43,127 bases of DNA from Mariniblastus sp. (GCA_023300235.1 JALZWN010000091.1:1-43127); one strand, 5' to 3'; positions 26,382 through 35,081 are shown, counted from the stretch's first letter. Made by a program: numbers and translations. Notes: generated by a model from the letters alone, not told the origin.

Positions 26382-26932
26382 GAGACGGTTCTCCGGTTTA
26401 GTTAGTAAGAGTGGATTGAGTGTTTATTTTGGGAATCGGTGATGACTGCTCAATACGGTGAGATTGATGGTCGTCGATCCGATGCCTCGTAAAACCTAAT
26501 CGTTGATTGGGTTCTGCGATATTCGTTACGGCTGAAATTAGATCGATTCAGCGATAGGATTCAAGACAGTTTGCACTGAAAAGCCCGGTGTTGGGGTGAT
26601 TTTCGACTAAAAAAAGCCGTTTCTCCAAGGGTTTTTGTGATTTTGAGCCGTTCGACCGGGAGAAAGCTCAGTTTCGGACCTAATAACTACTGTTAGCCTT
26701 TGTCTGTTTTTCACGTTGAATCGGTTGTGTGGGCGTTCAGGTTGACACCATTTAACACAAGTTACGGGCCATCCGGATTACTCCGCAGGCAACGGATGTT
26801 TGGGTGTTTCAGAATGGGTATAGCAATGCAAATTTTTTCGCTTATCAGGAACGAACCGACGAAAACTGTTCTAAGTATCAGAGGTACCCACTCGCTCCTC
26901 AGCCCAGACTAGCTAGAACAAGGATGTTCTCA
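26382..26932. other. Divergent intergenic region between HU-like and PDZ genes
   Basis: These 551 bases carry the leaders of two divergent genes. A TTGACA at about 26741-26746 lacks a matching -10. A minus-strand TTGAGC near 26443 with an A/T-rich box 16-17 bases downstream is only a weak HU promoter candidate. A run of A residues near 26610 precedes a GCCG-rich block. No gene is supported. Confidence 0.45.
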
Positions 26933-27901
26933 ATGAAATACCCGTCGCTTACGTTTATCTGCACCTTTGCAATTGCCGCGATTTCTTTTCAGTCGATTGG
27001 CATTCAATCGGTTGATGCTCAAGAAAAAATGTTTGGTAACGGCCGCTTTTTGAAACGAGTCTTCAACGATCTCGTTCCCCAATCAGCGTCATCCAAGCTC
27101 CCGACTCCAGTTCCTGCCGTTAAAAAAGTAAAAGAGCAACCGAAGTCTCAGCAGCCAACTCCGGTTCGTCGTCCATCGCTGGGCACGAAGCCATCACTGG
27201 CCAATCAAGCGGTTCGTCCTCGAACTGCTGACCCGCGATCGATTCAGCCAGATCGCACTGAAGTTAACCGTGCAGCGGTCAACCGATTGCCGAAATCAAC
27301 TGCGGTTGCCGATGCAGACGGTTTGCCAACTCGTTCAAGCGCGAAAGCAACGCTGGGATTCGGAATGCTGGTCACGACGCGAAACGAAAAACTTTATGTG
27401 GCTCAGCTAGCCCCCAAAGGCAATGCCGCTACCGCTGGAGTACGCATTGGCGACCGTTTGGTGGCCGGCGGTGGAATCGAGTTTGAATCCTTGGCTGACT
27501 ACAACGGAGTCGGCGATATCCTTGAAGACGGAGACCAGCTTGAGTTCGAACTCGAACGAGGTGGACGTGAGAAGGAGATGATGATCGTTTACGGAAAGGC
27601 TACCGAAGATCAGGCAGCGATGATGCAAGAAAGCTTTGAGGAAAAGCCAACGCCTGAAACCACTCAACGCCGATCGCTTTTGGCTCCCAAAGTCAACCGG
27701 ATTAACATTCGTGATAACAATAGCTTCATGCCGACTCAGCAGAACGTTCAAGTGCGACAACGAAATCAATCGTTTTCGTCGTACCAGCAACAAACAGCTC
27801 AACGAGGGGGGAAGCCACAGACGATAGGAAGCCAACAAGGTGGAATGATTACTGCTCCATCTTTGCAGTTGCCAGCACTCGCTGAATCAGTGCTTAACTA
27901 G
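26933..27901 (+). CDS. Secreted PDZ-domain protein
   Basis: This 322-residue protein begins with a Sec signal peptide (hydrophobic residues 8-24, likely cleavage after SVDA near 32). A Pro/Lys/Gln/Arg-rich linker follows, then one PDZ domain at about residues 140-225 (GFGMLVTTRNEKLYVAQLAP, AGVRIGDRLVAGGGIEFESL). The tail is rich in Gln and Ser. There is no protease domain, so it is likely a periplasmic or envelope adaptor. The frame opens 43 codons earlier. I chose ATG 26933 because AAGGA (26920-26924) lies eight bases upstream and the signal peptide begins there. ATG 26924 is the alternative. A hairpin terminator follows at 28017-28060. Confidence 0.8.
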   Translation: MKYPSLTFICTFAIAAISFQSIGIQSVDAQEKMFGNGRFLKRVFNDLVPQSASSKLPTPVPAVKKVKEQPKSQQPTPVRRPSLGTKPSLANQAVRPRTADPRSIQPDRTEVNRAAVNRLPKSTAVADADGLPTRSSAKATLGFGMLVTTRNEKLYVAQLAPKGNAATAGVRIGDRLVAGGGIEFESLADYNGVGDILEDGDQLEFELERGGREKEMMIVYGKATEDQAAMMQESFEEKPTPETTQRRSLLAPKVNRINIRDNNSFMPTQQNVQVRQRNQSFSSYQQQTAQRGGKPQTIGSQQGGMITAPSLQLPALAESVLN

Positions 27902-28302
27902 CTGGCAGCTCGTTACAAAATAGTTTCGTGCAGAATCGTTGTCCCAGGCCATTTGCCGCTTCTCAATTATTTGAGCTGGCGAAAAACGGTCGCTAAAGGA
28001 CAACGGAGTGCACTTCAAAACACGGTCGACACCAAAAAGTCGGCCGTGTTTTATTTTGTTATGGCTGGATTCCAGCGTTTTGTCCTTCAATCGGCAGGTG
28101 GCATTAAAACTTCTTCGTAGAGATCTGGTACGTTGTAGAGCTCCGGTACATGGTTAAGTGCCTATCTCGCAGCCTTGTTGAGCGGCGGTTACTCAGCTCT
28201 GTAGCGAAGTATTCGGGTAAGCACTACTCGCCAGCGATCAAGCCGATCGCGAAACTGATCGCGAAACTGACCGCCGACGCTTTACGCCCGAAAGAGTTTC
28301 TG
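27902..28302. other. Intergenic region between the PDZ and M28 peptidase genes
   Basis: These 401 bases hold the PDZ gene terminator at 28017-28060 and a region after it that is open in the peptidase frame from an ATG at 28150. That extension includes a 12-bp tandem duplication (ATCGCGAAACTG, about 28246-28269), lacks motifs and is probably leader sequence. Confidence 0.45.
28017..28060 (+). terminator. Intrinsic terminator after the PDZ gene
   Basis: AAAACACGGTCGAC (28017-28030) pairs with GTCGGCCGTGTTTT (28039-28052) over 14 bp with one G-T pair and an eight-base loop. The T-rich run TTTTATTTTGTT follows. Confidence 0.8.
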
Positions 28303-29541
28303 ATGAACACAAGTTCCTCCGCCTCCGCCCTGCCGATCCTGCGGCACATTCCTCAGCCCAAGCCACACATCAATTTGTTCCGGCTGATTCTCGGAGTGGC
28401 ATTCGCTGTGGCGAGCGGTGCTTTTGGTTGGTGGGCCTTCAATATTCGCCAGCCGGCAGAGGCTTATCAAGCATCCACTGCGGCTGCACCGGCCTTTATG
28501 CAAACGGCTTTTATGCAAACGCCGGTGGAACCTCCGTCTCCAACGAGTTCGCCCAGCATCGTGGTCACGAGTCAAGCCACGGACGCGGCTGCCGACAAAC
28601 CGCTCACGACCGCACAGATTCTTAAAAAGCATGTCGACCACTTGGCGACGAAGATCGGCGAGCGAAATCTGCGAACCTATAAGAAACTGTGCGAAGCGGC
28701 CGATTACATCGAAGCCGAATATAAGTCTTACGGTTACCAGCCCGCACGGCAGACTTATCAGGTTCACGGTCGAGATTGTTTTAATCTTGATGCGGAAATC
28801 AAAGGTTCAAAGTTTCCCAAAGAAGTCGTCATCATCGGTGCTCACTACGATAGCGTTGTTGGGACTCCGGGAGCAAACGACAACGGCAGCGGAACCGCAG
28901 CGATGTTGTTGTTGGCCCAGCACTTTGCCAAATCCAAACCTGAACGTTCGTTGCGATTCGTCGCTTGGACCAACGAGGAACCACCGTACTTTCAAAACCG
29001 AGGGTTAATGGGTTCGTGGGTTTACGCCGAAAAGTGCCGGGCGGAAGAGCAAAACATCGTGGCGGTGTTGAGTCTTGAAACGATGGGGTTTTTCACCGAT
29101 GAAAAGAATTCGCAGAAGTATCCAGCGCCTTTGAATTTGTTGTACCCTACGACCGGAAACTTCGTTGGTTTCGTTTCCAATACGAAGTCACGCGCCTTTC
29201 AACGTCAGGTGGTCAAAGTCTTTCGTCAGCACGCCAAGATTCCTAGCGAACGCGCCTCGCTACCGGATTCGGTAAAGGGCGTCGGCTGGTCGGATCACTG
29301 GTCGTTTTGGCAAGAGGATTATGTCGGCTTGATGGTCACCGACACCGCTCCGTTTCGTTACCCGCACTATCACCGGGCCACCGACACGCCGGACAAAATT
29401 AACTTTCCCGAAATGGCCAAAGTGGTCGAAGGGCTGAAGTTCGTGGTGGAAGACCAAGCGAAAATCAAACCAAAGGACACGTCGGAGGAAAAGAACGACG
29501 GGAAAAAGCTGGGCAAGCGAAAGCTCAATAAAGTCAAATAG
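28303..29541 (+). CDS. M28 family zinc aminopeptidase, membrane-anchored
   Basis: This 412-residue protein has an N-terminal membrane helix (INLFRLILGVAFAVASGAF) and a Pro/Thr-rich linker. The M28 peptidase fold follows: VVIIGAHYDS (first Zn His and bridging region), the Zn-ligand Asp in GANDNGSG, catalytic Glu in TNEEPP, a further metal Glu in SLETMGFF, and HYHRATDTPD with the last His ligand. The family removes N-terminal residues from peptides, and the anchor suggests action in the periplasm. The tail is Lys-rich. The frame opens at ATG 28150. I prefer ATG 28303, which follows an AAAGAG and opens just before the anchor. It converges on the SUFU-domain gene 44 bases away. Confidence 0.85.
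   Translation: MNTSSSASALPILRHIPQPKPHINLFRLILGVAFAVASGAFGWWAFNIRQPAEAYQASTAAAPAFMQTAFMQTPVEPPSPTSSPSIVVTSQATDAAADKPLTTAQILKKHVDHLATKIGERNLRTYKKLCEAADYIEAEYKSYGYQPARQTYQVHGRDCFNLDAEIKGSKFPKEVVIIGAHYDSVVGTPGANDNGSGTAAMLLLAQHFAKSKPERSLRFVAWTNEEPPYFQNRGLMGSWVYAEKCRAEEQNIVAVLSLETMGFFTDEKNSQKYPAPLNLLYPTTGNFVGFVSNTKSRAFQRQVVKVFRQHAKIPSERASLPDSVKGVGWSDHWSFWQEDYVGLMVTDTAPFRYPHYHRATDTPDKINFPEMAKVVEGLKFVVEDQAKIKPKDTSEEKNDGKKLGKRKLNKVK
28492..28521. repeat. 15-bp tandem duplication inside the peptidase linker
   Basis: GCCTTTATGCAAACG (28492-28506) is followed by a copy differing at one base (28507-28521), giving repeated AFMQT in the linker after the membrane helix. Confidence 0.7.
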
Positions 29542-29585
29542 AGCTGTAGCCAGGATGCTCTCCGGCTTTCTCTTTGGCCTCGAAC

Positions 29586-30734
29586 CTAAATCCATTGCCC
29601 CACAAACGACTCCAAGCTGGCTCGGCTCATCGGTTGCTGGGTCAAGGCTTGACGCTGAGATTCATCGACCGGCAACAGCCATAGCAAGTTGACGGGATCA
29701 TCGCGGAAATTATCCGGCGGTTGGTTTTCGGTGTTGCGAACAAGTTCGTCTTGAACCAGCACAGCATTAACGCAACTTTCTTTTACGTTAGAAAAATTGC
29801 AGGTATGCCCCGCCCCGATCCAGGTAAAGTTTCGCCAAGGGTAGGCGGCCAGCTGGCTCAGGTTGTTGCGTGCGTTCGTTAGCGTGGATTCATCGGCAGC
29901 ATGCTGTGGCAGGCGGACTGCGAGTTCAATGCGTCGAATTTGGCTCGGTTGTTCCGTCGCGAGCTCCACCATCGGCAGCGGCAATAGGCTCATCCCAACC
30001 GTTGCCAGGACAACGGAATCATCCAAGTCGTACTGGACGAGCCCGCGTGGTGGGAACTTTCCGCCGTCGATCGAAAAATACGATTCGTTAGGGACTGCGG
30101 TGTCGCTGGCGGTTTCCGTTCCTAGAAAACGCCGGCGATGTGATTGCAGCTGAGTCTTCTGCAAACTTGCAAAGGGATTGTCTGCGTTTTTAAAGCCACT
30201 CCAAAATTCATCCGCTCGACTAATTCGCGTGGTCAACGCCTCGTTGAGCGGCATCGGCCAGCAGACTTCGTTTTCAACCGCGCACTCGGCAGCGTATCCA
30301 TGAAAACCTTCTTGGCCGCTCCATGGTGGGATCACGGCCAGTACTTTTTCGATTTGTTGTTGATCGTTTTGCAAGGTCAGCGCCGCGCCGTTTCCTTCTT
30401 CGAACCAAACGACCACCAGACGATCGGCGTCGGGTAACGGCTCGCCTAAGCGGTTGCGTGTGTGCGTGCGAGGCAGCAGTACCGGCAGCCCTTGCTGCAT
30501 TTCCGCTTGGTCAAACACTAGCGGTCCGGCGGTTAGGTTTTGCACCCAGCAAGCTCGGGTACCGAACTTGGGTTGGCCCAAAATCGAATCCGGGTTCTCG
30601 TTCAAGTAAAAATAAACGGTGCGTTGATCGTGTTGTACGATGGCGTCGATGTTGCCCAGCGGAGACGATTGAAACAATATCGTCACGGGATCGTTTGCAG
30701 AAGTTTCGGAATTCGAATCAGTTGTCTCAGGCAT
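29586..30734 (-). CDS. SUFU (suppressor of fused) domain protein
   Basis: In this 382-residue protein the last 180 residues resemble bacterial SUFU domains: AAYPWRNFTWIGAGHTCNF, then VNLLWLLPVDESQRQAL near the end and the terminal ESFVGQW. Bacterial SUFU proteins are known mainly as immunity proteins in polymorphic toxin systems or as stand-alone proteins of unknown role. The N-terminal 200 residues form a separate alpha/beta region that I do not recognise, with a Trp-rich stretch (VVWFEEGNG, IPPWSGQEGFHG). There is no signal peptide, so it is likely cytoplasmic. The frame opens 33 codons earlier. I chose ATG 30734, which drops a low-complexity leader. No toxin gene is adjacent. Confidence 0.65.
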   Translation of the reverse strand: MPETTDSNSETSANDPVTILFQSSPLGNIDAIVQHDQRTVYFYLNENPDSILGQPKFGTRACWVQNLTAGPLVFDQAEMQQGLPVLLPRTHTRNRLGEPLPDADRLVVVWFEEGNGAALTLQNDQQQIEKVLAVIPPWSGQEGFHGYAAECAVENEVCWPMPLNEALTTRISRADEFWSGFKNADNPFASLQKTQLQSHRRRFLGTETASDTAVPNESYFSIDGGKFPPRGLVQYDLDDSVVLATVGMSLLPLPMVELATEQPSQIRRIELAVRLPQHAADESTLTNARNNLSQLAAYPWRNFTWIGAGHTCNFSNVKESCVNAVLVQDELVRNTENQPPDNFRDDPVNLLWLLPVDESQRQALTQQPMSRASLESFVGQWI

Positions 30735-30973
30735 AGTCGTGAATGTTCGGTCGAATCTTGATTCTTGTTTGGGCGGTCCGCAGGGAGTGGAAATCACAGT
30801 TGGCGGGCGTTCAGATTGTAGCGGGGAAATCAAAGTCTGCCCTGCCCTCTAACCGTTAAGTGGTACCAAAGCCAATAAATAGATTCGTCCTAGGGGTGAG
30901 GTTGGTTAATAGGCGTCGGTGATTTGTGTGTCGTCCACAGCCTTGGTCGCCGTCCTGATAGTCGTCCAGCGTC

Positions 30974-32428
30974 CTAGTTCGCTTCGGTGACGGGTTTTTC
31001 GAAGGTGACTTCTCCTTCGGCCCAACGCTGCAATCCCGCTAGGCGATCCTTGGCCCGTTGAAAGTACAAGAAGTTCAGCGATTCGAGGTGCTGATCAAAC
31101 AAAGTGGCTTGCCGGTCGGCATCGACGGTTCCGGTCACTAGTTTCTGACGCTTCATTTCCGCCAGCAGCAAGTCCGCGATTTGTTGGTGCCCTCGAATCG
31201 TCGGGTGGACGTGGTCGACGAGTGATTCATGGCCTGGCAATCGATTGGGCGATTGTGATTCGAAAAAGTCTTTGGCGTCCACGATTGGCACCGAAGAACT
31301 TCGTTGGACGTTTGCAATCGCCGCATAGATTGGCTCGGTAGCTCGTAACGGGCAGATGTCTTCTTCTTTGGCGGTTAGCAAATGTTTTTTTGCTGAATCG
31401 AAATCGCCGGTCAACAAGTACGCTTGGCCTAACTGAAAATGAAGCTCCGCATTGCGAGCGTTATCGGCGAGCAGAGCTTTCAGCTTGGCGATTCGATCTT
31501 GAGTCGGAAGCTCTAATATCCCTTGCGATGGTAAATCTAAATCAGCAACGCTCTTGAACGGCGCAACGTCTTTTAAATTGCAAACCGGATTCATCAAAAT
31601 GATCGGCACGTCACGCGTTTGTGCGGCGGTGACCATGCGTTGCAAGTTGTGTTGGAAGTGTGCAACAATATTTTGTTTCCAGACGTCGTTTTGTTTGTAT
31701 TTCGCTAGGCCACCTCTGTAGTCTAGTCTCGCTTCCACGTCGGCCGGCAATTGGTCGGTTTTAGCCTGCGTGTTTTCGTTCGAAACAAACTGTTGTCGCA
31801 AAAACGAATACGCGCGGCTGGCCGAGAGTCGCTCATGCGTACGAGCGATCCAAGGAGCGGTTTGGCGAACCGATTCGTACTGGCGGTCTTCTAAAAATTC
31901 GTTTTGACCGGTGTACAGTACAATCAAGTCCGGCTCGTAACCTAAGATCTCATCGACGATCGGCGCCAGCCGGTAACTCGCGTACGAAACGCCACCACAG
32001 TTGACGACTTTCCAGACTTTGGAATCGTTTGTTGCTTTTAAGCTTAGCTCCAGCCATTTCGAAAACGCCGTCTCGATGGAAAACGGTCGGCCTTGGACGG
32101 TAGATCCGCCAACGCAAAAAATCCGAAACTCGTTATCTCGCTTGGTTGCCGAAAACGAATCCGGTTGGAACAGCGGTTTACGGTTGGCAGCGATCTCGTA
32201 TTCGGTCTGTGTTTGATTCTTGACAAACAGCGGTCGAATCTCGCTGAACCCAACGTAAGGATCGGCCACGCCTCCAGCAGGCTGCCAACCGGTGAAAATC
32301 AATGCCAGCTCGAAGATGAACAGCGGTGACAGCCCCAACAAAACGGCTCCGAACCGAAAGGCCATGCGTTTCCACAGCGAAGCTTTTGGCAGATGAGTTT
32401 TGTCGGGATGCGGTGGGGCGTCGGGCAC
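30974..32428 (-). CDS. SGNH/GDSL-type hydrolase with inserted TPR, membrane-anchored
   Basis: This 484-residue esterase-like protein has one N-terminal membrane helix (about 24-46). The SGNH core carries block I GGST with the likely nucleophile S109, a block II Gly in NCGGVSYASY, block III GQNE with N176, and block V DHVH with D405 and H408. A tetratricopeptide-like helix pair (NAELHFQLGQAYLLTGDFD, about 324-353) is inserted between the core and block V. The family removes acyl groups from glycans, lipids or small molecules. Its position divergent from the carbamoyltransferase suggests a shared pathway, by inference. It starts at GTG 32428. An ATG at 32365 is possible but cuts into the basic flank of the helix. 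Confidence 0.82.
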   Translation of the reverse strand: MPDAPPHPDKTHLPKASLWKRMAFRFGAVLLGLSPLFIFELALIFTGWQPAGGVADPYVGFSEIRPLFVKNQTQTEYEIAANRKPLFQPDSFSATKRDNEFRIFCVGGSTVQGRPFSIETAFSKWLELSLKATNDSKVWKVVNCGGVSYASYRLAPIVDEILGYEPDLIVLYTGQNEFLEDRQYESVRQTAPWIARTHERLSASRAYSFLRQQFVSNENTQAKTDQLPADVEARLDYRGGLAKYKQNDVWKQNIVAHFQHNLQRMVTAAQTRDVPIILMNPVCNLKDVAPFKSVADLDLPSQGILELPTQDRIAKLKALLADNARNAELHFQLGQAYLLTGDFDSAKKHLLTAKEEDICPLRATEPIYAAIANVQRSSSVPIVDAKDFFESQSPNRLPGHESLVDHVHPTIRGHQQIADLLLAEMKRQKLVTGTVDADRQATLFDQHLESLNFLYFQRAKDRLAGLQRWAEGEVTFEKPVTEAN

Positions 32429-32495
32429 GGTTTTTCTGATGCAAAGAGAACAAAAAGGGGAGTTAGTGAAAATCAGTTTTGAATCTGGGGGTTCT

Positions 32496-32518
32496 GGTAG
32501 CCCGACGCATTAGCGAGG
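32496..32518. repeat. Dispersed intergenic repeat GGTAGCCCG...TTAGCGAGG, copy 3
   Basis: GGTAGCCCGACGCATTAGCG followed by AGG shares its core with 3053-3076 and 23339-23366. Its TTAGCGAGG end recurs in inverted form in the hairpin 100 bases downstream. Confidence 0.55.
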
Positions 32519-32620
32519 AATCTGTGGTGTTGGGCTTCCCGACTGTCATGCGCGCAGGCAGGCTGGAAGCTCAGCTCCACATTTTTTAGGCTTTGCCAAA
32601 ACACGCTAAATCAACGGGCC

Positions 32621-32655
32621 CGTTAGCGAGGGGGCCGTGGGGATCCTCGCTAACG
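32621..32655. repeat. Perfect 11-bp hairpin from TTAGCGAGG repeat halves
   Basis: CGTTAGCGAGG (32621-32631) and CCTCGCTAACG (32645-32655) are perfect inverted repeats with a 13-base loop. The arm sequence is the same as in the dispersed GGTAGCCCG repeat, so this looks like two partial repeat copies in opposite orientation. Confidence 0.7.
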
Positions 32656-32673
32656 CGTCAGGCTGCCAATTGT

Positions 32674-32711
32674 AGGGACTTCCTGAATTGTAAAACTGAT
32701 TCGCCCTGAAA
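32674..32711. repeat. 38-bp direct repeat, left copy
   Basis: Begins AGGGACTTCCTGAATTG and ends CCCTGAAA. It matches 35146-35183 at 32 of 38 positions in the same orientation. The pair brackets the carbamoyltransferase and SxtK-like genes. Confidence 0.65.
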
Positions 32712-32781
32712 GGGATCGGTATCTCTGGATGACTGCCAAGTAAGTATAATCAAGGTTTTCTCCTTCAACACGCCCAGCACA

Positions 32782-34809
32782 TTGACCCGCATTCTCGGCA
32801 TCTCCGCTTTTTATCATGACTCAGCAGCGGCGATCGTCGTTGACGGGCAAGTCGTTGCCGCGGCGCAGGAAGAAAGATTTTCGCGGAAGAAGCACGATGC
32901 GTCGTTTCCATCGCAGGCGGTAGAGTTCTGTTTGGAGCAAGCGGGGATATCGGTCGAGGAGCTTGATCACGTCGTGTTTTATGAAAAGCCATTCAAGAAA
33001 TTTGAGCGGATTCTAGAAACGCACCTCACGCATGCTCCGTTTGCACTGCGGCAGTTTTGTCAGTCCATGCCGGTGTGGTTAGGTCAGAAACTTTTTTTGG
33101 CCCGAGAGATTCAATCGCAGTTGGGCGGTCGGTATCGAAAACGAATCCTGTTCCCTGAACACCATGAATCGCATGCGGCGAGTGCGTTCTATCGTTCGCC
33201 GTTTGAACAAGCCGCGATTTTGACGGTCGATGGAGTCGGCGAATGGGCTACGGCTACCTTGGGGACCGGTAAAGGGAACCGGATCGAGCTGAGCCACCAG
33301 ATGGAGTTTCCAGATTCGCTGGGGTTGTTGTATTCGACGTTCACCTACTTTTGTGGATTCCGCGTCAACGGTGGCGAAGGAAAGTTGATGGGGCTGGCGC
33401 CGTATGGCGAGCCTATTTACGCTGACTTGATTTTGGGGAAATTGATCGATTTGAAACCCGACGGTTCGTTCCGGATGGATCAAAGTTATTTTAACTACTG
33501 TCGCGGTCTCACGATGACATCGTCGAAGTTCGCGACGTTGTTCGGCGGCCCTCGACGAATCGCCGAAACTGAGATCACTCAGCGCGAACGCGATCTGGCT
33601 GCGTCGATTCAATCGGTCACCGAAACGATCTTGCTACGGATGGCGAACCATTTGCATGAACGGACTGGCATGAAGAATCTATGCCTTGCCGGTGGAGTCG
33701 CGTTGAACTGCGTGGCCAACGGACGCTTGCTCCGAGAGAGTCTTTTTGAAAACGTCTGGGTTCCGCCCGCGGTCGGCGATGCTGGCGGCGCGTTGGGAGC
33801 GGCTTTGTTTGTTTCGCATCAATTGCTCGAAAGCGAAACATACGAAACAAGACCGCAAGCCTTCGCAACGCCGTATCTTGGCCCCGGTCCAACTGGCGAT
33901 CTAAAAGACAGTTTAAACGATTTCGCAAAAATTTCCTCGGCGGTCGAGTGTTTTGGTGCTGTCGAAGAACTGGTCAGTCCCGTCGCTGAGTTACTAGCCG
34001 CTGGAAAGATCGTCGGCTGGATGCAAGGGGCAATGGAGTTTGGGGCTCGGGCATTGGGGAATCGGAGCATTTTGGCAAACCCCAAAGACCCGGCGATGAT
34101 GGATCGGTTGAACGAGCACGTCAAGTTTCGCGAGTCCTTTCGGCCGTTTGCTCCGGTGGTGCTGCAAGAAAAAACTGACGAGCTGTTCGATCTGGAACGT
34201 GAGTCGGCTTGCATGACTCTGGTTGCAAGCGTTCGAGATCGGGAGTTGATTCCCGCGGCGACGCATGTGGACGGCACGGCCCGAGTCCAAACGGTCACCG
34301 AAAATCAGAATTATTCGCTTTATCAGTTGCTGCGAGCGTTCGAGTTAAAAACCAATTGCCCCGTGTTGCTCAATACTAGTTTCAATGTGCGCGGCGAACC
34401 GATTGTTTGTTCGGTTGAGGATGCGGTGGATTGTTTTTTTGAAACCGGTTTAGACGTGTTGGTGGTGGGCAATTCACTGCTGCGGAAATCGGATTTGTCT
34501 GACGAACAGATCGCGGCATGGCGAAACGGGAAGGCAGTTCGACTTGCTGCGGCTAAAAATTCGATCAAGCCCGCAAGTGAGCCCATGTCGTGGTTCAAGC
34601 GGGGCCATAGGTTGGTGCATTACGCGAGTTTTCCGCTGCGATGGTTGGTGTCGCGTCTGTTTTTGACGACAATCTATTTATTGTTGGTCACACCGATAGG
34701 ACTTGTTCGGCGTTGGTTCAATCGATCACCAGTGGATCAACAAGCAACCACGTATTGGAAGCCGCGTTCAACCATCAAAGACAAGACAAGTTACTTCAAA
34801 CAGTATTGA
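32782..34809 (+). CDS. NodU/SxtI-type carbamoyltransferase with SxtJ-like membrane tail
   Basis: This 675-residue enzyme transfers carbamoyl from carbamoyl phosphate, via carbamoyl-adenylate, to a hydroxyl of a sugar or metabolite. The N terminus ILGISAFYHDSAAAIVVDG, the metal-binding HHESH (H127, H131) and DGVGEWATA form the Kae1-like part. GWMQGAMEFGARALGNRSIL and NTSFNVRGEPIV belong to the C-terminal carbamoyltransferase domain. Residues 603-675 go beyond the usual family end: a membrane helix (about 619-642, LTTIYLLLVTPIGLV), then WFNRSPVD and a tail with TTYWKPR and SYFKQY. This resembles the C-terminal part of SxtJ proteins. The start is TTG 32782, required to include the conserved N terminus. 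It is followed 11 bases later by the SxtK-like gene. Confidence 0.9.
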   Translation: MTRILGISAFYHDSAAAIVVDGQVVAAAQEERFSRKKHDASFPSQAVEFCLEQAGISVEELDHVVFYEKPFKKFERILETHLTHAPFALRQFCQSMPVWLGQKLFLAREIQSQLGGRYRKRILFPEHHESHAASAFYRSPFEQAAILTVDGVGEWATATLGTGKGNRIELSHQMEFPDSLGLLYSTFTYFCGFRVNGGEGKLMGLAPYGEPIYADLILGKLIDLKPDGSFRMDQSYFNYCRGLTMTSSKFATLFGGPRRIAETEITQRERDLAASIQSVTETILLRMANHLHERTGMKNLCLAGGVALNCVANGRLLRESLFENVWVPPAVGDAGGALGAALFVSHQLLESETYETRPQAFATPYLGPGPTGDLKDSLNDFAKISSAVECFGAVEELVSPVAELLAAGKIVGWMQGAMEFGARALGNRSILANPKDPAMMDRLNEHVKFRESFRPFAPVVLQEKTDELFDLERESACMTLVASVRDRELIPAATHVDGTARVQTVTENQNYSLYQLLRAFELKTNCPVLLNTSFNVRGEPIVCSVEDAVDCFFETGLDVLVVGNSLLRKSDLSDEQIAAWRNGKAVRLAAAKNSIKPASEPMSWFKRGHRLVHYASFPLRWLVSRLFLTTIYLLLVTPIGLVRRWFNRSPVDQQATTYWKPRSTIKDKTSYFKQY

Positions 34810-34820
34810 TTGGTTCAAAC

Positions 34821-35081
34821 GTGCCTAAGACACCAAACAGCGAAGTCAAGCAAGAAAGCCTCGGAGACCCGCAGGCTTCGGACGCCGTTGCGTCGAAGAA
34901 GTCTGATTTCGAAGCCGCGGCTCAGCGACCGGCTCCGAACGTGATGGTTGAGTTCATGGACTTCCTGTTGCACAACAAAAAGTGGTGGCTGACACCGATC
35001 GTTTTGGTCTTGTTGGTGTTTAGCATTTTCATCGCCTTGACCAGCAGTGCACTCGCCCCATTTATCTACGTTTTGTTTTAG
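34821..35081 (+). CDS. SxtK/DUF5989-like small membrane protein
   Basis: This 86-residue protein has a hydrophilic N-terminal half and one membrane helix. The C-terminal block EFMDFLLHNKKWWLTPIVLV, then LVFSIFIALTSSALAPFIYVLF, matches the small DUF5989/SxtK family found next to carbamoyltransferases, including in saxitoxin clusters. The biochemical role of the family is unknown. It starts at GTG 34821, 11 bases after the carbamoyltransferase stop, so the two are probably one operon. The frame is open back to 34641, but that part overlaps the upstream gene and has no family similarity. The assignment of the C-terminal block is firm by eye. The exact start is not. Confidence 0.75.
   Translation: MPKTPNSEVKQESLGDPQASDAVASKKSDFEAAAQRPAPNVMVEFMDFLLHNKKWWLTPIVLVLLVFSIFIALTSSALAPFIYVLF

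Larger units (their letters stand above)
32429..32781. other. Divergent intergenic region with repeats upstream of the carbamoyltransferase
   Basis: These 353 bases separate two divergent genes. They contain the GGTAGCCCG repeat (32496-32518), a perfect 11-bp hairpin (32621-32655) built from the same GTTAGCGAGG string, and the first of two 38-bp direct repeats (32674-32711). No gene is supported. Confidence 0.5.

Noticed and set aside
26380-26460. Possible HU promoter (TTGAGC with an A-rich box on the minus strand)
   Set aside because: The -10 match is poor and the spacing uncertain. Not strong enough to list as a promoter.
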